Source of the DNA: Linnemannia schmuckeri
Taxonomy: Eukaryota; Mortierellomycota; Mortierellomycetes; Mortierellales; Mortierellaceae
Reading direction: 5' to 3'
Assembly (NCBI GenBank): GCA_029449235.1
Contig: JANATG010000002.1
Coordinates: 4,154,001 to 4,218,000 of the forward strand
DNA: 64,000 nucleotides
The notes beneath the pieces were generated by a model that was given only the letters and a program-made list of their open reading frames with translations, did no database searches and was not told the origin of the DNA. Positions 24,131 to 36,148 of this stretch are shown one piece after another. Numbering within the stretch: position 1 is the stretch's first letter; every line of letters begins with the position of its first letter. The position numbers and the translations under genes were made by a program.

Positions 24131-27042
24131 ATGAAGGCCTACCTCCAGGTTCTCAGCACCGGTACCGCCGACTGTCCTCCCTCCGTCATCCTCCACTTTG
24201 ACTCGCAGCGATACATGATCAACTGTGGAGAAGGAACCCAGCGACTCTGCATGCAGCAAAAGGTCCGCTTCTCAAAGCTCAAAACCATCCTCTTCACGCG
24301 CACACACTGGGACTGCATCGGAGGCGCACCAGGTAATATGAATAAACATCGCCGCCGACTATCGATTTACTAATATACCCTTGTCGTGTGTACTATCATG
24401 TATGATATTGTGTCTAATCGCACTTCTTGTCATCCATTAGGAATGTTGTTGACACTGTCGGATGTGGGTATCAGAAATATGAGGCTGTTGGGAGGTGAGA
24501 ACTTGACCCACGCGATCATCTCTACGCGCCACTTTGTCTACAGGAACACAATGGCAGTTGAAACAGTCGAGTTCACAAAGGATTCTGGGACCTACAGAGA
24601 TGAGAACTTGCGCATCACCGCCGTGCAGGTGTATCCCGACAACTCTGAGCCCAGTTTGCCCTACGAATGGCCAGCTTCACTTACACCCCTCAACCGATCA
24701 AACTCGTCCTCCCCTTCGAACTCAGCTGCCGCATCACCTATTCCAAGAAACCGAGACTCACCCGTTGCTGGATCGAAAAGAAGCTCGGATGAGCTTTCAC
24801 CTTCGGCATCGACCCCGGCCGCGCCCGTTGAGGATGAGCAGTCACTCAAGAGCGATATGGAGATCAGAAAGATGATTCTGGAAGGCATGTTCAACTTGTC
24901 CAAGAGCAGTGGCGTCAACGCGCATCCTCTCGCCAACAAGAAAGTCAAGAGGGATCCAAGAGCACCTGCACCGCAAACAGACGTGGATATGATTGAAGCC
25001 GCTCGCTCAGCAGAGACCCCACACACCTGTGGCGGAGCACCCGCCAAACTAGTCAATGGACGATTCATGGATCTCCCCAGGACGACTCCTAACACCTCCG
25101 CCATCAGCTACATTTGTCAGTCGGCAGATTATGTCGGAAAGTTCAACAAGGAGGCGGCAATCGCTCTCGGTGTCAAACCAGGAAAGCTCTTTGGAGAACT
25201 CGTCAATGGCAAGTCGGTCAAAACAGAGTCAGGGGACACAGTCCATCCACACCAGGTCATTAGCGGGGGTCGTCCAGGAAGAGTCTTCATGGTGATCGAC
25301 TGTCCTTCGATGGATTACGTCTCTGGCCTGGTCGACGCCAAGGATTTCGAAAGATTCCAAGGAGTAGGATCGGACAAGTTGACAGCAGCCTGTATTGTTC
25401 ATTTGGGTGGGCATTCTGTTTTGAGCCATCCCGAGTACAAGGCGTGGATGCAGCGTTTTGGACCTGAGACCCAACATATCATCGCCAACCAAGAGTACTG
25501 CTCTCAAAAGTTGATCTGGAGAAGCCAATCTCAGAGCTGTTACAAGCTGTCGGCACTGGACCCCAACATCTTTCCCCTCCCCTACTACAACAACACGCCT
25601 ATTCACGATCTTTCAACCGATCTCCAGGGGCTGGGTGTGAAGGCGGATTTGGCAGAGAGCATGATGACGTTCTTGCTCGAACCCTCTGCTGGACTGGAAC
25701 GCTCAGAGGTGATACCGCCTTTGGAACTCTTGAAGGACCATAGCTCATTGAAGAACAGTACAAAGGAGTACCTTCGTGAATACTACAGTCTGGCTTTGAA
25801 GGCACAGGAGGAGATTGAAAAGGAGAAGGCGTTTGGACCTACAGAAGTGCCGGGCAAGGATGTTGTGCTGACCGCACTGGGCACCGGATCATCGCACCCG
25901 TCCAAGTACAGAAACGGTAAGTGCCTGAAATTCAGGAGCACAATGGGTATTATGGCATCCTATGACACCAACTGAGCCCCGTTTTTTTTACTGGATCATT
26001 ATGTATAACTAGTGAGCGCCACGCTAGTGGAGACACCAAAGCACGGTACGTTCTTGCTAGATACCGGCGAAGGCACCTATGGGCAGATGTTCCGTCAGTT
26101 TGGAGGCTACAGGATGTCGGCGGATCAAGCCAACTCTGTTGATGACCGAATCAAGAACCTGAAGGGAATCTTTATCTCGCACTTGCATGCCGACCACCAT
26201 CTCGGCATCGTCACTCTCATTGACCGTTGGAACCAGGTAACTAACAAGTGTGTACAGTATGAAAATATGATCTGTTAAATTTCTATTAGACGCACTTTTT
26301 CTAACTCGCAGTTTTTTTAAACAAATGCTAGTTCCGAACGGCTGACACAGACCCATTGTACTTGATCGCGCCTTTGAAGTTTAACTCATTCTTGCAGGAG
26401 CTTTCGGATACACAGGATTTTGGATACCAGAATGTTCGTTACATTCAGTCTGAAGATATTGTTCATTGGCGTCAATCGCAACACGATCCTCGGTACCGAA
26501 CTGCTCGGCCTGCCTTGATGAGCCTCTTTGAGACGTCTGGGTTCAAGGACATTCAGACGGTCGATGTGATTCATTGCCCCTGGGCGTATGGTATCAGTAT
26601 GACCCATAAGGACGGCTGGAAGATTGTGTACTCAGGAGACACTCGGCCAAGTCAGAACTTGGTTGAGGCTGGCCAAGGAGCTACGGTGCTGCTGCATGAG
26701 GCGACGTTTGAGGACGATATGCAAGAGGAGGCATTGAAGAAGAGGCACTCGACGACCAAGGAGGCGATCATGGTGGGTGAGGGGATGCAGGCGAAGCATA
26801 CATTACTGACGCATTTCAGTCAGCGGTACCCCAAGATTCCACGATTCGACTCTGACGACAAGTCGACGATTATCGGTATCTGCTTTGACCTGATGAGTGT
26901 GAAGTTTGGGGAGATTGAGCACCTGGCAAAGTTCTTGCCAGCCCTAGAGGTCCTCTACTCGCCTCAGAGTGACGAAGCCAAGGAAGGCGAGGAGGAGAAC
27001 AACGATGCCGAGCTCAAGATTCTTCAGACGCAGAGCCAGTAA
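24131..27042 (+). CDS. TRZ1: tRNase Z, long form (ELAC2/Trz1), four exons
   Basis: Endonuclease that cuts the 3' trailer from precursor tRNAs in nucleus and mitochondria. Exons are 24131-24332, 24441-25916, 26013-26236 and 26332-27042, giving 870 residues, the size of the long eukaryotic form. The N-terminal half is the catalytically inactive metallo-lactamase copy, opening MKAYLQVLSTGTADCPPSVI and retaining HFDSQRYMINCGEGTQRLCM. A Ser/Pro-rich, charged insert of about 110 residues (from about residue 165) interrupts it. The active C-terminal half starts VLTALGTGSSHPSKYRN, holds the zinc motif HLHADHHLG at about residues 616-624, and then YSGDTRPSQNLVEAGQ and LLHEATFEDDM. ATG 24131 is the first ATG in frame, but the frame is open upstream, so an N-terminally extended mitochondrial isoform is possible. 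Confidence 0.94.
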
Positions 27043-27331
27043 CTCCGTAGACGCATTAAACACGTAGTTGGAAGGACTAAATGTCGGAGGCATTTGTTTG
27101 GTCAGCATGGCAGCGCAATTGGTGTCCTGTGATGCAAAAATGAGCATACCCCTTAACGGGCGCACAGGTCAAGGCAGAAATATTAGCGAGCATGCCGCCT
27201 TTTTTTTTTTTTTTTCTTATTCACTCTAACACCCTTACGACAAACGCCTTTACGACCTTCTCAACGCCCGCCCACCCAACCTCCACAGGACAACCACATA
27301 CAACACAGAAACACATATATAACACATAACA

Positions 27332-29284
27332 ATGTCATTCGCAGACCTAGAACGAGGCGAGGGAGGATTCAGACGCACTGGTGGCAGTGGGCCAAGTCCA
27401 CTTGGAGGAGGCAATGGCAATGGCAACAATGGCAGTAACAACAATAACGGAGGAAATAATAACCGATGGAACTCTAGCGGCAGTCCAGGTACACATTTTG
27501 TTTCTCTCCTTGGTCAGCGACTTCTTGAATGACAACAGCGAACCATCTTAGCAAGTGTCAAAGAAACGAGAGACATTAGGAAAAAATGCTCTCGCACAGA
27601 ACTTGGGCGTAGCTTTTTTTCTTTCTTTGTCGCCCTTTCTCTCTCTCTCTCTTGCACTCATATCCAAGAGCAAAAGGCTTTCTGGCTTGTCCTCGACCAC
27701 AATACACTCCTTTCACTCAAGCCTCTTACTCACCCCAGTCCTCTTTGTACCTTAATCATTTATTCTCTGACAATTATATTTTGTGTGGACGTTATTTTCA
27801 CCATAGGCGACGCACAGGCGGCATTCAGTGCAAAAGTGAACCAAATCTCACAGCAGGTCTTTAGGATTTCGTCCAACGTGTCATCAATACAACGCCTGGT
27901 CGGATTTCTTGGCACAAACAAGGACACGGAAGATGTACGGAACAAACTGTATGTAATTTTTTTTTGACAAAGTCGTCATAGTTCCCTTGAATCGAAACTT
28001 AGTTTTTTTTGTCTGGCTTTTGCTTGCTCTTTGTCGCGCATGTTGTTTATCAGTCGGACGAAGGGGCGACAAACACTTGTCGTCGTCTGACTCTGTGTTT
28101 TGTTGTACTTTTTCGTTCTTTTGCTCCCCTTATTCCTCGTTTGTTGACACTTTTCTCATTGTCACCCTCGTATCTTTTCTCAATTGGGATGGGGGGTGTT
28201 GCCTTCGCACTGCTGATACTGTCAATGATCGCTTTTTTTTGTCAACACGAACTCACACAACTTTCTGATGCACCGATAGACATGATGTGACCGAGCAGAC
28301 TAGGCTGCAGGTCAAGGACACCAGCCAAGAGATTAAAGACCTTGCACGACTCGATAATACGCACGGGGTAAGTAAAATGATCGTTTTGTTTTCTTTAGCT
28401 TGGATGTCATGACGGTGGTGAAAGTAAACTAAAATTGTTGACGGATTCAATTGGAATTGTGGCGAGTATCTCGATTCGAACAGCTACGTTAACATATTGC
28501 TTTTTGTGTTAAACCCATAGAAAAAACTGGAGCACAACAAGCTGTCAAAGGATTTCCAGAAGGTGTTGGTCGAGTTCCAGAAAGTGCAGAGAATCTCGGC
28601 AGAGAAGCAGCGCGAGTTTGTTGATCGCGTTCGACTTGGCTCAGCCCGCAACGATTACAGGTACGTTTCTTACTATTCTTTAGCGAGTAATGGACGACAA
28701 GCCCGAGCGGAATTTTGAGTCAATACTCGTTCAGCACAATTCTGACTTGACTCACTCTTCCTCTCAACTCTGATAGTGATGAGGACGCGAGTGAATCGGG
28801 AGACCGACCGTTGATTGATGATTCGCAGAGGCGGATGCAGCTGCTGGTGGTGGATAATGAACTGGAATACAATGAGTCGATGATTGTACAGCGCGAGGAG
28901 GAGATCCGGGAGATTGAGTCTGGTATCACGGAACTGAACGAGATCTTCCGGGACCTGGGCACTATGGTCCACGAACAAGGCAGCATGCTCGGTAAGCCCT
29001 CTTATTCGGATTTGTTAGTTTGTAATCAGTTGAATGATTAAGTATCGCTCTTGTACTGTATGATCACTAGTGACTGACAACTCTTCCCGCTCTGCACTTT
29101 CATGTTGGGCATATTAGATTCGATTGAGAATAATGTCACGTCAATTAGTATGAGCACACATGCGGCGGCTGAGGAGCTGACGACAGCAGCGATCCACCAG
29201 AGGAACGCGCGCAAAAAGTCGTGCTACCTGCTCCTGATTGCGGCGGTTGTTGCCAGTATTGTCGTCTTCGCGATCATTAACTAA
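27332..29284 (+). CDS. PEP12: Pep12/syntaxin-7-type Qa-SNARE, six exons
   Basis: Endosomal or vacuolar target-membrane SNARE. Exons are 27332-27488, 27807-27948, 28280-28367, 28521-28660, 28777-28991 and 29118-29284, giving 302 residues with continuous frame. An N-terminal Gly/Asn-rich linker of about 50 residues precedes the Habc bundle (FSAKVNQISQQVFRISSNVS, then TRLQVKDTSQEIKDLARLDN and KLSKDFQKVLVEFQKVQRIS). The SNARE motif reads MIVQREEEIREIESGITELN then EIFRDLGTMVHEQGSMLDSI, with the zero-layer Gln in HEQGS. The C-terminal anchor is SCYLLLIAAVVASIVVFAII. Motif order and the MVHEQG block place it with Pep12/Vam3/syntaxin-7; I cannot separate Pep12 from Vam3 by eye. It follows tRNase Z on the same strand by 290 bp. 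Confidence 0.9.
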
Positions 29285-29438
29285 GGTCGTCGGGAGCTGC
29301 GTGCGAAAATGAAATATCCAAACTGCAAACGACTACGCCAATTCTTCGGAGGTCAAGAATAAAAAAAAAAAAGACTGCCAAAATTCAAATGCGCCTTGAA
29401 CCTTAGTCTGCTGCTTTTGGCCTTACCGATCGCTCTTA

Positions 29439-29464
29439 TTTTTTTTTTTTTTTTTTTTTTTTTT
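29439..29464 (+). repeat. 26-base poly-T run
   Basis: Lies in the 345-bp gap between the Pep12-type gene and COA4, about 165 bp before the COA4 start codon. A second T run of 24 bases (30,059-30,082) follows just after the COA4 gene. Confidence 0.95.
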
Positions 29465-29629
29465 CTTTGCTTCGCATTCATTCCGTTTGATTTTCGTTCC
29501 ACCTTTTCTTACACTCATTCATAACACCTTCGCTCCCAGTGTTCTTTCCTTTCTTCTCTTCCAAGCACTCTTACATTTCAGTCCTTGCTTACTCTCATTC
29601 CAAACCATTGCCGCTCTACATTCACAACA

Positions 29630-29971
29630 ATGAGCAACAACGAAGCGCAGCAACAATCTGATCAGTCCATCAGCCAGGAAGATCCCGACTGGGCACCTAC
29701 ACCACGCGTCCATACCCAATACCAACGTCGCCCCTCCGAGTCTAAACCATCCACCAGCAACACTTCAAAGTCCAGCGGTAATAAGGAGGAAAAAGAGGAA
29801 GAGGAGGAGGAGGACGAGTACGAGAAGCGGATCGAAAGGACGGGATGCGCTGTTGAGAACGAGGCGTTGCAGTTGTGTTATGCCGAGAAGCATGATTGGC
29901 GCGCTTGTAAGGATGCCATGGAGGCGTTCCGCGAATGCTGGAAGCGGAATGGAAATGTTCAAGCTGAATGA
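29630..29971 (+). CDS. COA4: Cytochrome c oxidase assembly factor COA4 (twin CX9C)
   Basis: Small soluble protein of the mitochondrial intermembrane space needed for cytochrome oxidase assembly, imported by the Mia40 disulfide relay. The protein has 113 residues in one exon, starting at ATG 29630. The C-terminal 45 residues carry two CX9C motifs, RTGCAVENEALQLC and ACKDAMEAFRECW, separated by YAEKHDWR. The RTGC start and the DWR-x-C spacing are those of COA4/CHCHD8 rather than other twin-CX9C proteins. The N-terminal 65 residues are disordered and Ser/Gln-rich, followed by an acidic run of Glu at about residues 58-68. This makes the protein longer than the human one. No N-terminal presequence is evident, as expected. 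Confidence 0.87.
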   Translation: MSNNEAQQQSDQSISQEDPDWAPTPRVHTQYQRRPSESKPSTSNTSKSSGNKEEKEEEEEEDEYEKRIERTGCAVENEALQLCYAEKHDWRACKDAMEAFRECWKRNGNVQAE

Positions 29972-30577
29972 GTGTGTGCATTATTCTGAGGGATGAGGTG
30001 GAGAGGTGGGAGGTTGGAGGAAGAAATGGGGAGGTATTGCATTGTCTTTATAAATTTCTTTTTTTTTTTTTTTTTTTTTTTAAATTATCATCAACTTGTA
30101 CTTGCTTTGTTATCATTGTTCTAAAAGAATGTTTCTCATGGGCGAATTGTAGTTTGCTTGCAAGATTGCGTGGCAAAGAAGAAAGAAAAATGAGTGTCAG
30201 GGTGAAAATATCATTAACAAAACGCGCATGCACACATATATACATACATACTCTTTAAGGATTATATGCGTGGCTACTGTCGATCTTCCGTGTCAATCAA
30301 AGTCGCGCCTGAAAAATCTGACAATCATCTCTTTTATTCGCTGACTATATCATGTAGTACATGCAATTCCGATTTCCTTTCTCGCACGGATTCTCGCTTC
30401 TCCATCCAGTTGTCGAGTCTGGCGTCAATTGTCACAAGCACGACAACACTGAGCAAAACGCGTAATTTATATGTATATATAAGAAAGAGGGTTTATTTTA
30501 TTTTGTACATGGGTGGGTGAGTGAATGATAGGAGTGCGGAAAAGGGGGGGAATGGTTCATCATTTCAAAGAAGAATG
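29972..30577. other. Convergent 3' region
   Basis: Between the ends of COA4 (+) and the nucleotide-sugar transporter (-). It contains a 24-base T run and AT-rich sequence including TATATA stretches near 30,470. No gene is seen. Confidence 0.55.
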
Positions 30578-31873
30578 TCACCTTCTGTCCACAGAAGAAC
30601 GACGATCCTTGGTGGTCTGTTCGTCATCATCATCATGGTCGAGCGCATCCAATGAAAGATACTCATGACGATCAACTACACGCACCGAAGTCATGGGCTG
30701 GCTGCCAGCAGCCTTGAGATCCTTGGAGACAGGGGACGAGACTGCCAGAGTCGTCGAAGAGGTCGAGGAACTCGCAGAGTCCCGACGCACATCCTCCATC
30801 GTCTTGGCACCATCACCTCCTGTTGCTGGTGTTGTTGTCTCGGTTGGTGGAGTAGGAGCAACGCGGTAGTAGAGGTGAAGGGCATAGCAACATCCGAAAC
30901 AGCCAACAAAGAAGAGGACGGTCAACTGGTCATTCAAGAAGAGCCACGAGACGAGAGCTGCAAAGAACATTGACATGGACGATGCGTAGACCTTGGTAAT
31001 CGAGCCCGAGAACTTGATGATCGCCGAGGTGACCAGACCCAACGACGCATAGGCCAAGACGATTGTGAAATGCAAGAACGCCATATCCGAGAAAAATCCT
31101 CCTGAAGGGGGTGGTGGCGGGGGACCTCCAGGTCCAGGTGCAGTGGGTGGTGCACCATGAGAGATAGCGGGTGGGGTGAGCATGTAGGTGATACCGTTAA
31201 AGAGAATTCCAAACATGTAAAGCTTCATGTTCTGGAGATGAATCGACTCCTTGGCAAACCGCTCTTTCATCACATACTCGGAAAAGACTGAGGCCGCGGC
31301 CGAGAGCGAGCAAAAGAGGACCATCAACAAAAACGCCTGGATCGAAATCGACAACGACAGCCCTTTTTCCAAATCCACCTGCGAGACTGCCGTCGAGAAG
31401 AACAAGATCCCGAGTGAGACCCACTGGATCTTGGTCAAGAGTCGGTGTAGAAACAGGTATGAGAACAATCCAGTCGTAAGGATTTTGAGATTTGAAAGGA
31501 CGACGTATGTGGGTGCGGGCATCAATTCGAGCAGAATAAACGAAAGGTTGTTGTTGAAAAAGTAAATGGCGCCTGGGACTGCAAAGAACAGGATTGGAGG
31601 GATGTTGCATGAAGATGATGTCGGAGAGTTGGGAGTGGTAGGTGAAACGACATCGTCTTCGTCATCATCGTCGTCATTATCTTGGTTATCTAAGAGGCGC
31701 TTGCCGCGGTGCATCTGTTGCTCTTCATCGTCCTGGAGAGGGACCGAGTTCTTGCCGGACCTGCAGCAAGTTTTTCCAGACCTGCAACACCTGCGTCTGA
31801 AAATAGAGGCGAGGCCCACCAACTGTTTCCTCTCAACCGACAAGAGTGTGTATGAAACTATTAAAAGAGAGAT

Positions 31874-31908
<35 letters not shown>

Positions 31909-33371
31909 GTATGTTAGTGAAACACGTAGGGGAAGATTGTGCACTATGTGCAACTGCCTATGTAGCTATTTCGCCATTCTTCTCACTAGGCTAGATGAGA
32001 TCGTCGTCCGTGCTTCTTTTTGACACCGCTCCTTTCCTCCGTTGTCCATCTGAACGGCCCTGTCTATTTTTTGACTAGCGAGTGGGTGAAGCTCAAGCTT
32101 AAACCACTGGTCTGGGTTCGGCGGTTTCTCCTCTGTCGACTTTTCAGCCTGGTCGTGTGAGAAAAGAAACTCGAGCATGACATAGAGTCAACTATCCTTC
32201 TGGCTGTCGTCCCTCTCACCGCCACCGCTGCCGTTATCTACTTTTTTTTTCCTTCCTCCTTGTTTTTCCCATTTTCTTGTTTCTCTTTTCACTCAGATGT
32301 TGTTCCGCTTGCTTCGTCATATCTCGGACCTCCTTCCAAGGCGTAAAAAGTGTGTATAAGTGAAGAACAGCCAACAAAAAGGGTAATAATAGATTGAGTG
32401 AAGAAAGGGGTGCTCTGTCTCTTAATTTTCAACATCAACAAGAAGATGCAACCACATCCCCTGTCCTATCGTGTGCCTGCTGTTGTGAATTGTTGTCATT
32501 ATCACTGTGGTATGCAAGGCAGAACATAACCAGCAAATCACTGCCGGAAGAAGCCTGCCTTTGTTGCCGGCAATGACGATCATGTGAGTACTTCGTATGG
32601 AGAGAGAGTGGATGGGATGGGATGGATGGAATAGGGAGTCCGACGATATTAAAATCCATAAAAAAACTTTGTCGACTGAGCCTTTTGTTTTATTGTCTTG
32701 CCGCATGCCAATTTGACTGAGGGTCGTGTGCGTATTTTTCCTCTTCTGGGCTGTAGTACTCTTTTTTTTTTTTTTTTTGGCTTTTACGCCGCAATTTGAA
32801 TAAAAAAAGAGGTGTTGACTGGTTGGTTCAGTTGAGTTGAGTTGAGGGTGAGATGAGCAGTGGAGTGATGTAGAGTTGGGAGTTGAGGAGGGTTAAGGGA
32901 GCTGATATGTTGGCGTTGTGTAATGTTTGTGTGCTCTGTGGAGGGTTTGAGTGAGGAAATAATCAAAAGGCAAGGCGCAAGGGAGACTGACGAGACAGAG
33001 GGAGAAAGAGAGAGGTAGAGAGCAACCTTGTACTCCTTCTATTCCACTAGTCGCTGCAACAACCCACACGACCAAGATTATACAAGAAACATACTACCCC
33101 TGCATATCCCCACCATCCCTCGCACCCGACCAGTGAAAGAATTAACTGGAGATTTGTGAATGCGAATGAAGGAAGAGAAAGCAAACGACTTACTGAGAAG
33201 CTTGAGGAATTCGGAGAGAAGCAAGAGTTTGGCTGAGCTAGGGTGGGGGTCAGGCCGGTTGTTGGAGAGTTTGACGAGAATGGATTCTGAGGACTGGAAG
33301 ATGCAGAGGAGGAAGCCGAGGACAAACGTCAATCCCATCGACTTGATCCAACGGTGTAGTGCTTGCAGCAT
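30578..33371 (-). CDS. Golgi-type nucleotide-sugar transporter (SLC35A-like)
   Basis: Exchanges a nucleotide sugar for the nucleoside monophosphate across the Golgi or ER membrane. Exon 1 (33371-33194) encodes TM1 (LTFVLGFLLCIFQSSESILV) and the start of TM2 (SSAKLLLLSEFLKLL). The last exon (about 31796-30578) encodes the rest of the core, including PGAIYFFNNNLSFILLELMP, APTYVVLSNLKILTTGLFSY and GSITKVYASSMSMFFAALVS. The region between must hold at least one more exon. A protein-like block at about 32,175-31,990 (EFLFSHDQAEKSTEEKPPNP, then DQWFKLELHPLASQK) is the best candidate, but my phases do not close. Odd features are an Asp run and a Cys/Arg-rich segment in the first cytosolic loop, and a Gly-Pro loop with six consecutive Pro near the middle. 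The C-terminal 90 residues are Ser/Thr/Asp-rich. Substrate unknown. Confidence 0.75.
31876..31907 (+). repeat. 32-base poly-A run in an intron
   Basis: Uninterrupted A run on the plus strand, hence a T run in the transcript of the nucleotide-sugar transporter. It lies about 80 bases upstream of the acceptor of the last exon. Confidence 0.95.
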
Positions 33372-35189
33372 TGTTTTGTTTGTTAGTTGTATATGGTTTG
33401 AAAGTGGTGTGAACAGTTGAAGTAAGAGTCGAGAGTGAAGAAGGGGAGATACGGGAGGGTTGTCGTTATGTGAGGATGATAAGTACTTGTATGAAAGGAA
33501 AGAGGGAAAAAAGAAGGCGAAGAGGAAGGTAAAAATAAGAACGGCACTAGTTGAGTAGGATAGGCGCGTGGGGTTGGTCGATGAATGGATGATGATGGTG
33601 ATCGTTGGGAAGGGGAAGGGAATAAGGAACAAAAAAAGGGGGGACTGCCTTGGATGTTCAAAAAGAAAGGGTTCAAGGACAGTGGTGCGGATGCATAAAG
33701 AAAAAAATGGGGATGTCTCGGACTAAAGTATCTTTCTGGTAGTGGTGGCGTTTCTTTTTTCTTCTTTATGATCAGATCAAGAGAGGAGAAATGAGTAAAT
33801 GAGAGAGACGAGGAGGAGATGAGGAAAAGGGAGGAAGGTAGGGAAGCGTTGAAAGTGAAGGAGTGAAGGAGTAAGGAAGAGGTATATCGATGTGAGAAGG
33901 GAAGTGGATGTGTCTGTGAAGACGGAGGAAGGGGACCCGAGACTGAGGCTGGGCCAAGGAGGGGAGAAGGGAAGGTAGGGGGAGGGGTGGAGAGAGTGAA
34001 GGCGTAGAAGGACGAGAGGAGAAGTGGAAAGGGTGAATAAGGGAAGAAAGGAGAAAAGAAGAGAAAGAAAACCAAAAGAGAAAGAAAACAAAAGACAGGG
34101 TTTCTTTGGAAGCCTGGTTGTCTGGTGTTGCTGTATCAGACTTCGCTGCCTTGATTTTCTAGCTGGCCAGCAGAGACACACGACCGACAAACCTGCGGAC
34201 AGAAACGACTTGCGCCCTGCCTTCCTCATTTCTGTTCCCTCCACGGCGGCTCACTTTTTTTTTCTTTCCTTTCATCTCTCACCCTTCTCAGGCCTGTCAC
34301 TGCCCAGCCCTGGTCCTACCAAAAGAACATCTTTGTTTAATTGTATTGACACATTCCAGACGTTCTTTTTTCGAAATTCAACAAAAACCCTTATTTATTT
34401 TGATTAAGACTCATCCGTGTCTCGCCCCCTTCTCTTCTCGCCCCCACTTGGCCCAACCTCTTCTTTCCTGTCATCTCTTCCTCTCTCAACCCTCCGTCCT
34501 TTCTCCTTTCTCTCTGTTATCGCCTGTTGAAGCCACCCCTGGAACCGCCGCTTCCTTTTCATCAAGCACTTTTATCAACGATTAATTTCTGATGGTTCCA
34601 GTCTTCACTAACGAGGGACGAGGACGGGAAATCCTGAAATGATCGCCTCTTTCCTTCGCTCTCTCCTCCACTTCATCTTAACAACTGCCCGAGGAAACAA
34701 ATGCCATACCCCTCAGGCGACAATAGGCGAACAACAGGGGAGTGTCGACACACGACCAAGAGCAATCCACATTGTTTTTTTCTTCCCTCACTTTGCCTTG
34801 TTTTATTACCTTTGGCCAATCACCGTGCTTCCCAACATTGGTTTGCCCAAGGCTCTCAACCAACAAAAACAACAGAAAGAAAAGTCAGGCGAAAATCAAG
34901 CCAAGCCAAATTTGTATCTTCCAGGAACAACCTTTGAGCAATCTTTCTATTTTTTGTCCCCTTTGTTTATTTCATTTGTGCACCGCCAAAACACACACAT
35001 AGGAGGGGAAACAGAGAAGCAAGAAATTGGTCCATAATAGCAGCATGGCACACTTATTGTATTCTTTAAAGGGCTGCTTTAATTCGAGATAAACAAAAAG
35101 AAAGAACAGACGCGGCGGCTCAGAAGGCGTAGCTTGGGCCACATGGGCGTGCGATTGGAGGGCCGGCAAACATAAGCATGCACCGAAAT
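33372..35189. other. 1.8-kb intergenic region
   Basis: Purine-rich on the plus strand next to the transporter start (33,400-34,080), then mixed and pyrimidine-rich. No ORF has protein-like composition. The stretch ends where repeat R copy A begins. Confidence 0.5.
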
Positions 35190-35556
35190 GAATGGCTTGA
35201 GACAGCCAAGTGTTCATAACAAGGTGGCTTTTTGATCATTCGATGTTGGCTCTTCCTATAATACTGAATCAGAATTTAGCAAGCGTGGGATTATTCACCC
35301 ACTAATAGGGAACAAGACCTGGGGCTTAGGCCATCGTGGGACAGATTAGTTGTAATCTATTGATGAAGTGCTGTTCCAGCAGTAATTGGACTTCGTCCTC
35401 AACGAACCGTACATGCGTATAGCTGATATTCGGGCCAGTCTAAGCAAGCAATGGCCTGAGGCTATCATCTTATGGGTTATGACTAAAGGCTTCCAAGTCA
35501 GAATCCGTGCTAGAACACGATAATTACTACCTTTTCCGATATCGAGTTGATTTGAA
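35190..35556 (+). repeat. Dispersed repeat R, copy A (diverged)
   Basis: About 367 bp matching copy B (39,108-39,469, opposite strand) over nearly its full length. Shared blocks include CACCCACTAATAGGGAACAA at about 35,297 and CTTAGGCCATCGTGGGACAG at about 35,325. The 5' end is a diverged version of the TGGCTTGTGGCAGCTAAGCG terminus. It is noncoding and of unknown class (a solo LTR or short interspersed element would fit). The outer edge of the inverted duplication falls inside its last 45 bp. Confidence 0.8.
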
Positions 35557-36148
35557 GGACTTGCTATTTTCCCCTTCTACTTCATCTAGGCATCGCCATC
35601 ACCATCTCCCTCCTCTCCCTTCAGTCTCTATGGAGCAACTGCTTGTTAAATTACCTGTTGCTAACCATGCTGCCAATAGCAGGCATATCTGGCGATCTCA
35701 GTTCCATATAGAATTGTCATAGCACCCCTCGCTTACAAGGAGCATAGTCATAGCACTCATTCCCAACAAGAAACCATACACATGGCGCCCACCTCCAACA
35801 AGAAACCATACTCATGGCATTCATTGCACAAAATCATCATGTTCATGAGCATTCTGCACTGTAGTTGCTGTAGTTTAAGAATAGATCATGAGCAAGAATT
35901 CTTGTATTTGAATTGCGCGAAAAAAGGATTTCCACACTACTACAAACCCCAGAACATCTGTACAGTCATTGAATGCGGTTCAAACATGTATTGAAAACAA
36001 GAGCATTGGTGCATGAGACGAGGGCACTAGCTAGTCAAGGTGAACAAACTAACATCTGGAGGAGGGAACGGACTGTCACGTTATCACTCTACGCTTTCAC
36101 GTCCATCCACCTATCCAATCCAGCTCTCATTTCCTTTTCCATCCGCAT
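35557..36148. other. Arm segment without a gene (left)
   Basis: Downstream of the secreted-protein gene. Contains a short imperfect repeat: AACAAGAAACCATAC occurs at about 35,765 and again at about 35,798, each near a CATGGC/CATGGCG motif. No gene is seen. The mirror copy is at about 58,927-59,518. Confidence 0.5.

Noticed and set aside
33383..34075. A 230-codon minus-strand frame upstream of the nucleotide-sugar transporter
   Set aside because: It is a Ser/Pro/Phe/Leu translation of a purine-rich strand and contains no conserved block; it is more likely leader and promoter sequence.
35190..35556. Repeat R considered as an LTR retrotransposon end
   Set aside because: No paired LTR with internal gag or pol was seen and no target duplication is visible, so the class is left open.
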